From the NCBI GenBank assembly GCA_012970285.1, contig JIBW01000003.1, positions 496,001-560,000 on the forward strand: DNA of 64,000 nt. Direction: 5' to 3'. The notes under the pieces were generated by a model that saw nothing but the letters and a program-made list of their open reading frames with translations, made no database searches and was not told where the DNA came from. Source of the stretch: Bacillaceae bacterium JMAK1 (GTDB lineage Bacteria > Bacillota > Bacilli > Bacillales > Marinococcaceae). The number at the start of each line of letters is the position of its first letter. Within the stretch, counting starts at the first letter, position 1. The translations under genes were made by a program, and so were the position numbers. Shown here piece by piece: positions 51,218 to 60,809 of the stretch.

Positions 51218-51243
51218 AAACGCTCCTTGCGGGGCGTTTTTTT
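51218..51243 (+). terminator. Terminator of the ppx-ppk unit
   Basis: AAACGCTCC and GGGGCGTTT pair with one mismatch around TTGC, followed by seven T residues, 19 bases after the ppk stop. Confidence 0.88.
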
Positions 51244-51372
51244 GATACGGGCGCACAGATAAATGCGTTATGAAGTTTAAAATTCACTATTTTATAAAAA
51301 TATTAGAGGATCTACGATCTAGATCATGAATTAGGTTAAGGGAAGATTTTTTTACTACGTTAAGCACAACTA

Positions 51373-51386
51373 CAAAAGCGCTTACA
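51373..51386. promoter_or_regulatory. cre-like site upstream of the tartrate dehydrogenase-like operon
   Basis: CAAAAGCGCTTACA matches the CcpA cre consensus at 12 of 14 positions (first two bases differ). It lies 15 bases before the start codon of the next operon, a position suited to repression. Confidence 0.45.
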
Positions 51387-51401
51387 GATGAGGTGGGTAA
51401 T

Positions 51402-52460
51402 GTGAAAAAATTCAATGTAGCTTGCATGCCAGGAGACGGTGTCGGGGTAGAAGTTGTACCGGAAGCGGTGCGGGTGTTGGAGGCTGTGGCAACGATTCAT
51501 GGAGGACTCACGTTTTCTTTCGATACATTTGATTGGAACTGTGATTACTACGTTCGACATGGACGGATGATGCCAGAAGATGGACTCGATCGATTGAGTC
51601 AATATGATAGCGTCTTTCTCGGTGCGATTGGGGACGTTACAAAAGTGCCGGACCATATTTCCGTTTGGGAATCGATCTTGACGATTCGCCGGGAATTCGA
51701 GCAAGTCTTAAACATTCGACCTGCGAAGATTATTCAAGGTGTTCATTCACCACTCGTTAATCCGAAAGAATTTGATTTGATCGTTGTTCGGGAAAACAGC
51801 GAGGGGGAGTACAGTACAGTCGGTGGGAAAATGTATAAAGGCAAAGATGAAATCGCTGTTCAGAACAACTTCTTCTCACGTCGAGCGATGAGTGAAGCGA
51901 TGCACTATGCCTTTGAACTTGCCAAAAAACGAAAGGGTCATGTTACGAGTGCAACGAAGTCTAATGGAATTTACCATTCGATGCCGTTTTGGGATGAAGT
52001 GTTTCAAGAAGTCTCATCAGACTATCCACATATTCAGACGGATTCGCAACATATCGATGCGCTCGTTGCGTTTTTTGTTACGGACCCGGCAAGGTTCGAT
52101 GTGATAGTAGCCTCGAATTTGTTTGGAGATATCCTAACAGATCTCGGTGCGGGGATTATGGGAAGTGTCGGAATCGCGCCAGCGGCAAACATTAACCTTA
52201 ATGGCAAGTACCCGTCAATGTTTGAGCCTGTTCACGGTTCAGCGCCAGATATTGCTGGAAAAGGTATCGCTAACCCGATTGGTCAAATCTGGACGGCCAA
52301 ATTGATGCTCGATCATTTCGGCGAAACCGAACTTGGGGATCTTGTTATGGATGCGATCGAGCAAGTCATTCAATCAAGACGTACGACAAAAGACATCGGT
52401 GGTACGTTGTCTACAAAGGAAGTAACAGACGAAATCCTATCAGAATTAAACAACAATTAG
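51402..52460 (+). CDS. Tartrate/D-malate dehydrogenase-like enzyme (isocitrate/isopropylmalate dehydrogenase family)
   Basis: The 352-residue enzyme matches the tartrate dehydrogenase branch (YcsA/DmlA): PGDGVGVEVVPEA at the start, a WNCDYYVRHGRMMP block, ENSEGEYSTVGG with the substrate-site residues, and NLFGDILTDLGAGIMGS for Mg2+ and NAD. It oxidatively decarboxylates or oxidises a 2-hydroxyacid such as tartrate or D-malate. GTG at 51402 is chosen with GAGGTGG five bases upstream. It leads an operon with an SDR, an aldehyde dehydrogenase and a BASS carrier. Confidence 0.88.
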   Translation: MKKFNVACMPGDGVGVEVVPEAVRVLEAVATIHGGLTFSFDTFDWNCDYYVRHGRMMPEDGLDRLSQYDSVFLGAIGDVTKVPDHISVWESILTIRREFEQVLNIRPAKIIQGVHSPLVNPKEFDLIVVRENSEGEYSTVGGKMYKGKDEIAVQNNFFSRRAMSEAMHYAFELAKKRKGHVTSATKSNGIYHSMPFWDEVFQEVSSDYPHIQTDSQHIDALVAFFVTDPARFDVIVASNLFGDILTDLGAGIMGSVGIAPAANINLNGKYPSMFEPVHGSAPDIAGKGIANPIGQIWTAKLMLDHFGETELGDLVMDAIEQVIQSRRTTKDIGGTLSTKEVTDEILSELNNN

Positions 52461-52471
52461 GGGGCGATCCT

Positions 52472-53212
52472 ATGAAACTACAGAATAAAGTCATTGTCGT
52501 TACTGGAGCAAATGGAGGAATGGGTAGACAACTGGTTGAGGATAGTCTGGCTGAAGGTGCGATTGTTGCGGGCTTTGATTTAGCAGACGATGCGCCCGTT
52601 TTAAATGATCGCTATTTTTATCAACGTGTCGACCTTAGTGTGGAAGAAGAAGTGAATCGTGCGTTTTCGGAAGTGATAGCGCGTTACGATCAAGTAGATG
52701 CACTCGTCAATTTAGCTGGAATTGCTCAATCAGCAACACCGCTTGAAGACGTAACATTGGATGACTGGGAAAGAATTCATAAGATTAATTCAACTTCTGT
52801 TTTCTTAACGTGTAAAGCAGCAAGCCGTGTGATGAAGAAAGCGGGAAGCGGTTCGATTGTGAATGTGGCATCGGTCTCAGCTGTAAGGCCTCGTCCTGGC
52901 TTGAATGCTTACATTGCATCGAAAGGGGCTGTTGTCTCATTTACTGAAGCAATTGCGATTGAACTAGCAGAGCATGGGATACGAGCAAATGTTTTGCATC
53001 CAGGACCTGCTGATACGGCGATGATTAATCAGTTCGCAGGCGTGGATCAAAACATTGATGAAGTCAAAGAGAACGTCTTCAAAAAAAGCGTTCCACTCGG
53101 CAGACTAATTCGACCTGAAGATATTAGCAAAGGTATTATCTATTTGTGTAGTGATGATGCGAGTATGGTCACGGGAACGACATTACGAATTGACGGAGGA
53201 AGGGGGCTATAA
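52472..53212 (+). CDS. Short-chain dehydrogenase/reductase
   Basis: The 246-residue classical SDR has TGANGGMG, NLAG (a variant of NNAG), the catalytic Ser in NVASVSAVRP and Tyr-Lys in YIASKGA, and a C-terminal VTGTTLRIDGGRGL. It starts 11 bases after the tartrate dehydrogenase-like gene, with GGGGG before the ATG. The aldehyde dehydrogenase starts one base after its stop. The substrate is probably an alcohol or hydroxy acid in the same route, but cannot be named. Confidence 0.85.
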   Translation: MKLQNKVIVVTGANGGMGRQLVEDSLAEGAIVAGFDLADDAPVLNDRYFYQRVDLSVEEEVNRAFSEVIARYDQVDALVNLAGIAQSATPLEDVTLDDWERIHKINSTSVFLTCKAASRVMKKAGSGSIVNVASVSAVRPRPGLNAYIASKGAVVSFTEAIAIELAEHGIRANVLHPGPADTAMINQFAGVDQNIDEVKENVFKKSVPLGRLIRPEDISKGIIYLCSDDASMVTGTTLRIDGGRGL

Positions 53213-53213
53213 C

Positions 53214-54638
53214 ATGCAAAAGCCAATGTATATTAATGGCGTTTGGGAAAAGCGGGAAGAGGAGCTCATCGTTTTAAACCCTGCAACGAGAGATGTGAAT
53301 TATTCGGTTCCTAAAGCAAGTGCTCAAGACGTAAATGAGGCTATAGAGGCGGCGCATCAAACGTTTCATTCATCAACGTGGCGTTCATTTAAACCACACG
53401 AACGAGGCTATTGTCTACATAAAGTTGCGGCTGATTTACGAGAACGTCTTGATGAATTCGCTAAGGCTGAAACGTTAGACGTCGGTAAACCACTCAAACA
53501 AAGTGAAGCAGATGTCGAAGCGGCAGCCCGTTATTTCGAGTATTATGCAGCAATGGCTGATAAAGTGCTCGGTGAGACAATTCCAATTGAACCGGGGATT
53601 TTGGATTATACCGTACGAGAACCACTTGGCGTTACGGCTCATATTATCCCTTGGAATTATCCGATCCAAATTACAGCGAGAAGTGTTGCAGCAGCCATTG
53701 CCATGGGGAATACGACCGTCGTTAAACCAGCAGAACAAACACCAAGTACGGCACTTTTATTAGCAGAGAGCATGGAGAAAGCAGGGATTCCAACAGGGGT
53801 CTATCACGTCGTTACCGGTACGGGTCAAGAAGCAGGACAGGCATTAGCAAGCCATCCGCTCGTGCGTCATATTGCGTTTACCGGTTCAGTTAAGACTGGA
53901 AGTACGATCATGCAAACTGCGGCGAAGCAAATTACACCAGTCACGCCTGAGTTAGGTGGAAAGTCACCGCAAATTGTCTTTAGTGATTGTCATTTCGAGC
54001 AAGCGGTACAAACAGTTACGAATGCTATTACACAAAACGCCGGGCAAACGTGTTCAGCTGGTTCACGGTTAATTATTGAGGCATCGCTAGAAGAACGATT
54101 TGTTCAAGCGTTAAAAATAAGCTTTGAAAAACTGGGCATCGGTCCTGGTATGGATAATCATCAGCTCGGGCCGATCATTACTGATTCACAAATCGAACAA
54201 ATTGACGGATACATCAAACAAGCCAAAGCCGACGGTGCGACCATCATCACAGGTGGAAGGAAGCAAGGTGATTATTATTATCTACCAACGATCATTACGA
54301 ACATCGATGCAAGTCACCCCATTGCGCAAGAGGAAGTCTTTGGACCTGTGATTACTGTTCATCCATTCACGACCGAAGAAGAAGCAATTTCACTAGCGAA
54401 CGGAACGGATTATGGGCTCGTTACAGGAATTTGGACGAATGACATAGGGCGAGCCCATCGCGTTGCAGAAGCCGCAGAATCAGGCCAAGTGTTTATTAAT
54501 AACTACGGTGCTGGCGGGGGAATTCAAATGCCTTTCGGTGGCTATAAACGGAGTGGTTATGGCAGAGAAAAGGGCTTAGAAGCTTTGCAAAATTACACGC
54601 AACTGAAAAACGTTGCGCTTTCGTATCGTCAATCTTAG
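53214..54638 (+). CDS. Aldehyde dehydrogenase (NAD(P)+)
   Basis: The 474-residue enzyme has the base Glu in TPELGGKSPQIVF, nucleophile Cys in NAGQTCSAGSR and cofactor motif FTGSVKTG. Overall it looks like the betaine/succinate-semialdehyde dehydrogenase group. ATG at 53214 follows AGGGGG; the in-frame upstream extension overlaps the SDR gene. It is the third gene of the operon and probably oxidises an aldehyde made by the SDR. Confidence 0.87.
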   Translation: MQKPMYINGVWEKREEELIVLNPATRDVNYSVPKASAQDVNEAIEAAHQTFHSSTWRSFKPHERGYCLHKVAADLRERLDEFAKAETLDVGKPLKQSEADVEAAARYFEYYAAMADKVLGETIPIEPGILDYTVREPLGVTAHIIPWNYPIQITARSVAAAIAMGNTTVVKPAEQTPSTALLLAESMEKAGIPTGVYHVVTGTGQEAGQALASHPLVRHIAFTGSVKTGSTIMQTAAKQITPVTPELGGKSPQIVFSDCHFEQAVQTVTNAITQNAGQTCSAGSRLIIEASLEERFVQALKISFEKLGIGPGMDNHQLGPIITDSQIEQIDGYIKQAKADGATIITGGRKQGDYYYLPTIITNIDASHPIAQEEVFGPVITVHPFTTEEEAISLANGTDYGLVTGIWTNDIGRAHRVAEAAESGQVFINNYGAGGGIQMPFGGYKRSGYGREKGLEALQNYTQLKNVALSYRQS

Positions 54639-54654
54639 GAATTGAGGTGTGGGT

Positions 54655-55596
54655 ATGAGTGGCATCCAAAAATATTTTGCTTTTATCGTTGTCGGATTCA
54701 GTGTCATTGCGTTACTATACCCTCCACTGTTTAGCTGGTTAAGTCCGTACATTCCTTACTTATTAGGAGTCGTTATGTTGGCGATGGGTTTAACAATAAA
54801 GCTTCGAGATTTCTCTATTGTCTTTAAGCGACCACTTCCAATGCTTATTGGGGGGATTGGTCAATTTCTCATTATGCCACTGATTGCGTTTGGGATTGCT
54901 GTTCTTTTTCAGTTGCCACCTGAATTAGCGGCTGGACTCATTTTGGTCGGAGCATGTCCAGGAGGTACGTCTTCGAATGTAATGGTCTATCTAGCAAGGG
55001 GAGATGTTGCATTATCGGTAGCGATGACAACAGTGTCGACAGTCATTGCACCGATTATGACGCCTTTAATGATTCTGCTGCTTGCAAATCAGTGGATGCC
55101 AATCGATGCAGGATCTATGCTTTTGTCAATCGTCCAAGTGATTATCGTTCCTGTTAGTCTTGGAATTCTCATCAACTATATCTTTCCAAAGGTTGCAAGC
55201 CTCGGACGGACTGCTCTACCGAACATTTCGATTATTGCAATCGTACTAATTGTGAGTGCCATCGTTGCTGTGAATCAAAGTAATCTATTAACCGTAGGAT
55301 TACTTCTATTCGTTGCCGTTATTCTCCACAATGGGTTGGGTTTACTCTTCGGTTATATCGCTGCCAAACTAAGCGGGCTTAACGAAGAGCAAAGACGGAC
55401 AATTGCCTTTGAAGTTGGTATTCAAAATGCTGGACTAGGTGGGACGTTAGCGACTATTCACTTCAGTCCATTAGCAGCTTTACCGAGCGCGATCTTCTCG
55501 GTTTGGCAAATTATCTCAGGCCCGATTCTCGTCTCGTATTGGAATCGTGGGAAGAAGAGGATGAACCGCTCCGATTCTAAAAAGCGTGAAGTATAG
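54655..55596 (+). CDS. Bile acid:sodium symporter (BASS) family carrier
   Basis: The 313-residue membrane protein has ten helices and the BASS core motif GACPGGTSSNVMVYLARGD, with a second crossover around FEVGIQNAGLGGTLA (Na+ site). Bacterial members move organic acids with Na+. As last gene of the operon it probably carries the substrate of the dehydrogenases. ATG at 54655 follows GAGGTGTGG. Confidence 0.86.
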   Translation: MSGIQKYFAFIVVGFSVIALLYPPLFSWLSPYIPYLLGVVMLAMGLTIKLRDFSIVFKRPLPMLIGGIGQFLIMPLIAFGIAVLFQLPPELAAGLILVGACPGGTSSNVMVYLARGDVALSVAMTTVSTVIAPIMTPLMILLLANQWMPIDAGSMLLSIVQVIIVPVSLGILINYIFPKVASLGRTALPNISIIAIVLIVSAIVAVNQSNLLTVGLLLFVAVILHNGLGLLFGYIAAKLSGLNEEQRRTIAFEVGIQNAGLGGTLATIHFSPLAALPSAIFSVWQIISGPILVSYWNRGKKRMNRSDSKKREV

Positions 55597-55947
55597 CAAC
55601 AAAATCAAAGCAAAGCGAGTCAGAGGTTCTCTGGCTCGCTCAGGCTATTGAGAAACTGGCCTCTAAGGCTGCTTTGATCGGAGAGCTGTCACAGCAACTG
55701 TGCGAGCGACTCGGTACGTTTTTGTTTGTGGGGATAGTGCTCCGAAAATGAAGAGTAATCATCAAAATCCCCACTTATCTCAACTGGGGACTTCCTTTCA
55801 TAGTCGAGTGGATTAGTCCGAAGCTGATAATACGGTCAATTTATGAGAATCACAGTGTTCTCACATGCTCGTAGAAGGGATTGTCATCTTCCCATTTCAA
55901 CACCATAATGATAAGATTATTCAAAATAATAAGAAGGGAGTGGCGGA
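55597..55947. other. Intergenic region with an operon-end hairpin
   Basis: The 350 bases hold no supported gene. A 12-bp stem (AGCGAGTCAGAG with CTCTGGCTCGCT, 55614-55640, one G-U pair) lies 17 bases after the BASS stop and may end the operon, although no T-tract follows. The remainder should contain the promoter of the AtoE-type gene; none was identified with confidence. Confidence 0.5.
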
Positions 55948-57270
55948 ATGTTTACTGCACTTACCCGCTTCTCAGACAGGCTTGTTCAACGGTATTTACC
56001 GGATGCATTTATTTTCGCTTTAGTTTTGACATTGATCGTTTTCCTCTTAGGAATTTTTATTACACCGAATAATCCTGTAGAGATGGTACAGCTCTGGGGA
56101 GATGGATTTTGGGGTTTACTTGAATTTACGATGCAAATGTCGCTTATTGTTGTAACCGGTTACATATTGGCGAACACGAGTGTCGTAAAGACAATTCTTG
56201 CCCGATTAGCCCTTTTTGCCAATACGCCAGGACAAGCAATCATGCTCGTTACATTTGTTGCGTGTATCGCTTGTTTAATCAATTACGGGTTTGGTCTTGT
56301 GATTGGTGCACTATTTGCAAAGCATGTTGTACAACAAGTTCCTACGGTGAATTTCCGCTTGCTTGTCGCGTCTGCATATAGTGGCATGATCGTATGGCAT
56401 GGTGGCTTGTCTGGATCAATTCCATTAACAATTGCAACTCCCGGACACTTCTTGGAAGATACGATGGGAACGATTGCGATTCAGGATACATTGCTTGCTC
56501 CATTTAATATCTTTATCGTCGTTGTTCTTGTCATTATGTTGCCATTAATGAATCGTTTGCTCATGAGAGCTGCTGACAGTACAACAAAAATTGAACCGAT
56601 CGTAATTCAAGAAGAAGCAGCGGTGAAGGAGGAACTGTCGGAGAATCACACACCGGCAGATCGCTTGGAAAACAGTCAAATCATTTCGATTGTTATTGGT
56701 GGTTTAGGACTTATATTTGTAGTCATGCATTTTATTAATAATGGATTAGATCTGAATATTAACATCGTGAACTTTGCGTTCTTGTTTCTCGGTATTCTCT
56801 TCCATCGGACACCAAGAAGGTTTTTGAAGACTGTGTCTGAAGCAGTCAAAAATGCAGGAGGAATCATCATACAGTTCCCTTTCTATGCGGGGATTATGGG
56901 AATGATGGTAGGATCCGGTTTAAGTGAAATGATGTCGGTCATGTTTATAGCGATATCTACTGAGTTTACTTTTCCGCTGTTTACGTTCATTTCCGCTGGA
57001 ATTGTGAATTTCTTCGTTCCTTCGGGCGGTGGTCAATGGGCGGTTCAAGGTCCAATTATGATGAGTGCTGCCTATGAAATAGGAGCGGAACCTGCGCGTG
57101 TGGCGATGGCAGTCGCTTGGGGAGATGCATGGACAAACATGATTCAGCCGTTTTGGACGTTGCCGCTTCTTGCAATCGCTGGATTAAAAGTTCGTGACAT
57201 TATGGGATTCTGCGTCATTATTCTTCTCTGGACGTTTTTCCCGATTGCTATTGGGTTGCTTTTGATTTAA
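55948..57270 (+). CDS. atoE: Short-chain fatty acid carrier, AtoE family
   Basis: The 440-residue membrane protein matches the AtoE/SCFA_trans family: RFSDRLVQRYLPDAFIFAL at the start, INYGFGLVIGALFAK, YSGMIVWHGGLSGSIPL and near the end FFVPSGGGQWAVQGPIM with AVAWGDAWTNMIQPFWTLPLL. It imports acetoacetate, butyrate or similar acids. AAGGGAG lies before the ATG. It stands alone between the dehydrogenase operon and the siderophore operon; it could supply the 3-hydroxybutyrate pathway 12 kb away (inference). Confidence 0.88.
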   Translation: MFTALTRFSDRLVQRYLPDAFIFALVLTLIVFLLGIFITPNNPVEMVQLWGDGFWGLLEFTMQMSLIVVTGYILANTSVVKTILARLALFANTPGQAIMLVTFVACIACLINYGFGLVIGALFAKHVVQQVPTVNFRLLVASAYSGMIVWHGGLSGSIPLTIATPGHFLEDTMGTIAIQDTLLAPFNIFIVVVLVIMLPLMNRLLMRAADSTTKIEPIVIQEEAAVKEELSENHTPADRLENSQIISIVIGGLGLIFVVMHFINNGLDLNINIVNFAFLFLGILFHRTPRRFLKTVSEAVKNAGGIIIQFPFYAGIMGMMVGSGLSEMMSVMFIAISTEFTFPLFTFISAGIVNFFVPSGGGQWAVQGPIMMSAAYEIGAEPARVAMAVAWGDAWTNMIQPFWTLPLLAIAGLKVRDIMGFCVIILLWTFFPIAIGLLLI

Positions 57271-57351
57271 CTTACTATTGATTTGTAGTAATTTAAACTA
57301 CATTCTCTCCACTAGTTCTTACCTCAAATTAATCGATTACGTAAAAATAGA
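57271..57351. other. Short spacer after the AtoE-type gene
   Basis: A+T-rich spacer; nothing recognised except a lead-in to the terminator. Confidence 0.3.
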
Positions 57352-57400
57352 CGAATGCTTGAGTTGTCCTGTTTAGGACTAGCTCAAGCATTCGTTTTGT
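57352..57400 (+). terminator. Terminator after the AtoE-type gene
   Basis: CGAATGCTTGAG and CTCAAGCATTCG form a perfect 12-bp outer stem, with GTCCT...AGGAC as an inner stem, followed by TTTTGTT. Confidence 0.88.
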
Positions 57401-57641
57401 TAGTTTTATGATCTTCATCTTCGTCCCTTATCCCCTGCAATATCAATTCCTTTGGGCACATTATCACTCTCTAAGTCTTATCATCTTAAAACATAACACC
57501 TTTCACTCCTATAGATCATTATCCTATTTTAATTATGGCGCAAAAGATCGATTTCCACTGGATGATAGATGTATGAAGTACTGTGTCATTTCAGTTTTCT
57601 ATGCCAGAACTCATAACTGGAAATTGAATCCAAAAGACTAA
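57401..57641. other. Non-coding region before the siderophore promoter
   Basis: The 240 bases contain an open frame of 77 codons that lacks a ribosome binding site and has irregular, Tyr/His/Ser-rich composition, so I do not accept it. No RNA gene or repeat was recognised. Confidence 0.35.
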
Positions 57642-57671
57642 TTGACAGTGATTATCATTCTCAATTAAAGT
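57642..57671 (+). promoter_or_regulatory. Promoter with Fur box for the siderophore operon
   Basis: TTGACA (57642-57647) is followed by TGATTATCATTCTCA (57649-57663), matching the Fur consensus TGATAATNATTATCA at 12 of the 14 defined positions. A weak -10 (TAAAGT) follows. Iron-bound Fur would occupy the spacer and shut the operon. Confidence 0.85.
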
Positions 57672-57696
57672 GAGAGTAGATGAAAACAAGGAGGCG

Positions 57697-57741
57697 ATGA
57701 TCGTTAGAACGGTTAAATACGATTTCTCAAAAAGACAATAA
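57697..57741 (+). CDS. Possible 14-codon leader ORF before the siderophore exporter
   Basis: AAGGAGG (57688-57694) is followed two bases later by ATG, opening MIVRTVKYDFSKRQ and a TAA at 57739-57741, four bases before the exporter ATG. The exporter ATG has no Shine-Dalgarno sequence of its own, so it may be translated by ribosomes ending this frame. The short spacing of the site is unusual. Alternatively the exporter starts further upstream in its own frame at a non-standard codon. Confidence 0.35.
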   Translation: MIVRTVKYDFSKRQ

Positions 57742-57745
57742 CAAG

Positions 57746-59140
57746 ATGTTGCACAACAAAGAGAAACCAACGTATATAGTCGTTGCTGCCATTATCGGCG
57801 GTGGATTTGCCTTAGTTGTGACCAACAGTGCATTTAATGTGCTTATTCCAGGTTTATCGAACTTGTATGAGATAAAGACATCGGAAGCAAGCTGGTTAAT
57901 TACGATCTACTTGTTAGCGATGACGGTAACGATGCCAATTGCTGCGTATCTATCAAGAGTTTGGGGGAGGAAGCGATTATTTACTAGTGGAGCTCTCATT
58001 TTGTTTGCATCCTCAATATATGGCGCCTTATTCTATGATTCTTTTATTGCGATTGCCTTCGTCAGGTTGTTGCACGGCGTAGCGGCAGGAATTATGATTC
58101 CCCTTTCGCTCGTCTTGCTGTTCTCTCTTTACCCGCAATCCTTTCACGGGAGGATTTCAGGACTGTGGGGGCTCGTATTAACAGCAGCACCTGCAATCGG
58201 ACCATTCTTAGGCGGCGTGCTAATGGATTTGGGTAAGTTCCACTATTTATTCTGGTTCATGGTTCCTTTTGCACTCTTTGTCAGTTTCATAGGGGTCTTG
58301 AAATTACCAGATCAACGAGCAGTACCAAGGAAAAAGACGAGTCCATATACAATTGGCGTGTTCGCCTGTTCATTGCTATGTATCTGCTTAGGATTACAGC
58401 TGATGAGCACGACAAACCTTACGTATTGGCTACCTTATCTTTTCTTAATTCTAGGAATTGGTCTACTGTATCTATTTTTAAGAAATCAGAGAAATGCTTC
58501 TGAACCTATGATTGCCTTGCACTTGTTTCGGAATCGATTATACACAGCGTCGGTCGTCATTGTGACCGTACAACATTCAGTCATGTTTGGTGTATTAATT
58601 CTATTTCCCCTCATGATGCAGGATGTATTTTCTTACAGTGCAAGTGTTACTGGTGCACTGTACATCCCTGCTGCAATCTTTGCGAGTCTGTTTGCTTGGT
58701 ATGGAGGGCGAAAGATCGATCAACAATCCACATCTTTTGTCAAAATAGGCATTCTACTAACCGCACTTTCTATCCTACTTCTAGCGTTCGTTCCAATCCA
58801 TGCATCTTTACTTGTATTGATTGTCATTATGGCTATTCGCGGGATGGGAATGGGCCTATCAAACTCGCCCGTCGTAACAATTGGTCTGCATGCACTTGAA
58901 GAGAAAGATTGGCATGATGGATCGGCGTTATCCAACACGTTAAAGCGGCTTTCGTCGATGGTGATGGTCATATTCATAACGATGTACTTTGATTTAAGGT
59001 GGACTGCCCTTGAGGCAACATTGACCGTAACAGAGGCTAAATGGCAAGCACTTCAAGAGCTTTGGCTGTTACTCGGATTTCTAATGATCGTGACGTTACC
59101 GTTAACTAAAGTTATTACAAATCGAACGAAAACTAGGTGA
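57746..59140 (+). CDS. MFS transporter, probable siderophore exporter (SbnD-like)
   Basis: The 464-residue protein is of the 14-helix DHA2 (EmrB/QacA) type, with the motif A-like G-R-K-R-L-F after helix 2 and P-x-x-G-P motif C region (APAIGPFLGGVL). It should export the completed siderophore. It is the first gene of a Fur-controlled operon. The start is uncertain: ATG at 57746 has no ribosome binding site, and the frame is open back to 57701. Confidence 0.83.
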   Translation: MLHNKEKPTYIVVAAIIGGGFALVVTNSAFNVLIPGLSNLYEIKTSEASWLITIYLLAMTVTMPIAAYLSRVWGRKRLFTSGALILFASSIYGALFYDSFIAIAFVRLLHGVAAGIMIPLSLVLLFSLYPQSFHGRISGLWGLVLTAAPAIGPFLGGVLMDLGKFHYLFWFMVPFALFVSFIGVLKLPDQRAVPRKKTSPYTIGVFACSLLCICLGLQLMSTTNLTYWLPYLFLILGIGLLYLFLRNQRNASEPMIALHLFRNRLYTASVVIVTVQHSVMFGVLILFPLMMQDVFSYSASVTGALYIPAAIFASLFAWYGGRKIDQQSTSFVKIGILLTALSILLLAFVPIHASLLVLIVIMAIRGMGMGLSNSPVVTIGLHALEEKDWHDGSALSNTLKRLSSMVMVIFITMYFDLRWTALEATLTVTEAKWQALQELWLLLGFLMIVTLPLTKVITNRTKTR

Positions 59141-59150
59141 GGAGATAACG

Positions 59151-60809
59151 ATGAATCGTAATCCATGGACGTATGCAGATGAACATACGTGTAAGACATT
59201 GCTTAATTGTTACCTAAGAGAATGTGAAGGCACGTTCATTTATAAAGAAGAGGACCACTCCTATGAAATTCCATTTCCATCTAGTCGAGCAACAATTACT
59301 GGGAAACTAACGTATTACTCGGCAATGGGAGAACATGAATATCAGAGCTACTTCATCAGACAACAACGAATCGATTATATGGATATCGCTTCTTTAATCG
59401 TAAAAGAATTAGAATCAAGCCATTCGACACTCTCGCAATCTGAGAAAATGGTATTTCTAAAAAAAGTGAGCAATAGTTTTCATAAGCTCAACATTTTCCT
59501 TAGTCAAATGAACGATCAACCGGTTCATGATTACATTAGCTCAGAACAATCTCTCATTCATGGTCACCCGTTTCATCCTTTCCCAAAAAACCGTGAAGGG
59601 TTCTACGCCGAAGAAATTGACCGCTACAGTCCGGAATGTCACACAGCGTTTCAGCTTGGTTATGTGGCTGTGAAAGAAGATACCTATGTTGAAAAATGGG
59701 TCCACGAAAAGGTTCAATTCCCAGATCCATTAATGGAAGAGGTGAAACGACGTTTAGGCGATCAATATGATGACTATCGGGTTTTGCCGATGCATCCTTG
59801 GCAGTATGAACATGTACAACGTGTGCCTGAGATTAAAGTGGCAATACGCGAAGGCACATTACAATTTCTAGGAAAGTTCGGACCGATGGCATATCCTACA
59901 TCTTCAGTACGAACAGTGTATGTGCCTGAGATGACGTGCAATTTGAAGTTGCCATTAGATGTGCAAATTACGAACTTGAAACGTAACAACACTGTGGAGC
60001 AGATGAGACGAACACTTCAAGCGACGCACTATTTAATGGACAATAAGTGTTTCTCGGACGAACCGTACACGCAAATTTCATATGAAACAGCGACAGCATC
60101 CTGTCACTTTGATGATGAAAAGTTAAAGTCCATGTTCACGTATGCATATCGGCCCGTAAACTTTGATACGAGTCGGACGATGATTGCGTCTAGTTTAGTT
60201 GAATGGAATCTGTCAACGGACTGTTACCAATTGGAACAGGTTGTTGGACGAATTGATATAGAAGATTGGTTTGAACGGTATTTAGAGATTTCATTAGTGC
60301 CAATTGTCCGCTTAATTGAAGATAAGGGCGTTCACTTTGAAGCTCATTTACAAAATTGTCTTGTCACGTTGGACGAGGGCATGCCTGTTCAATTTATCAT
60401 TCGGGACCTTGAAGGTGTAAGTGTTGAACGAGAGAAAGCAACGAACGTTGATGCCAATGATAAGCATTCCTATTTGTTTTATTCTACTCAAGCAGCAAGG
60501 GAGAGAACGATCTATTATTTCTTCGTTAACCATCTAGGTTCTTTAATTCATGTCATTGCGCAACTGTGCAACGTGTCCGAGCAGAAGATTTGGCAACGGG
60601 TCGATGAAGTTTTGGACAGAGAATATAAGCAGACGAACAATCAATTTGTAAAACAGGTACGTGAATCAGAATCATTTATTGCGAAGACAAACATGGTTAG
60701 CTGTTTATTGAGTAAAGGAGAAACGCCATCATTTGTGCGCGTCAACAATGTAATGCACACCACACGGAGGGATTTAGATGTACGAAAACAACCTGTTGAA
60801 ATCCAATAA
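59151..60809 (+). CDS. NRPS-independent siderophore synthetase, IucA/IucC family (SbnE position)
   Basis: The 552-residue enzyme has the family's ATP- and substrate-binding motifs GHPFHPFPKNREGF, a conserved HPWQYEHV and a Lys/Arg-rich TSSVRTVYVP segment, followed by the C-terminal FhuF-like part with HFEAHLQN. It adenylates a carboxylic acid (typically citrate) and joins it to an amine or alcohol. GAGGAG before the ATG. It lies 10 bases after the exporter gene and overlaps the next synthetase by 32 bases. Confidence 0.9.
   Translation: MNRNPWTYADEHTCKTLLNCYLRECEGTFIYKEEDHSYEIPFPSSRATITGKLTYYSAMGEHEYQSYFIRQQRIDYMDIASLIVKELESSHSTLSQSEKMVFLKKVSNSFHKLNIFLSQMNDQPVHDYISSEQSLIHGHPFHPFPKNREGFYAEEIDRYSPECHTAFQLGYVAVKEDTYVEKWVHEKVQFPDPLMEEVKRRLGDQYDDYRVLPMHPWQYEHVQRVPEIKVAIREGTLQFLGKFGPMAYPTSSVRTVYVPEMTCNLKLPLDVQITNLKRNNTVEQMRRTLQATHYLMDNKCFSDEPYTQISYETATASCHFDDEKLKSMFTYAYRPVNFDTSRTMIASSLVEWNLSTDCYQLEQVVGRIDIEDWFERYLEISLVPIVRLIEDKGVHFEAHLQNCLVTLDEGMPVQFIIRDLEGVSVEREKATNVDANDKHSYLFYSTQAARERTIYYFFVNHLGSLIHVIAQLCNVSEQKIWQRVDEVLDREYKQTNNQFVKQVRESESFIAKTNMVSCLLSKGETPSFVRVNNVMHTTRRDLDVRKQPVEIQ

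Noticed and set aside
57408-57641. 77-codon open frame before the Fur box
   Set aside because: No ribosome binding site, odd amino acid composition, and it runs up to the siderophore promoter.
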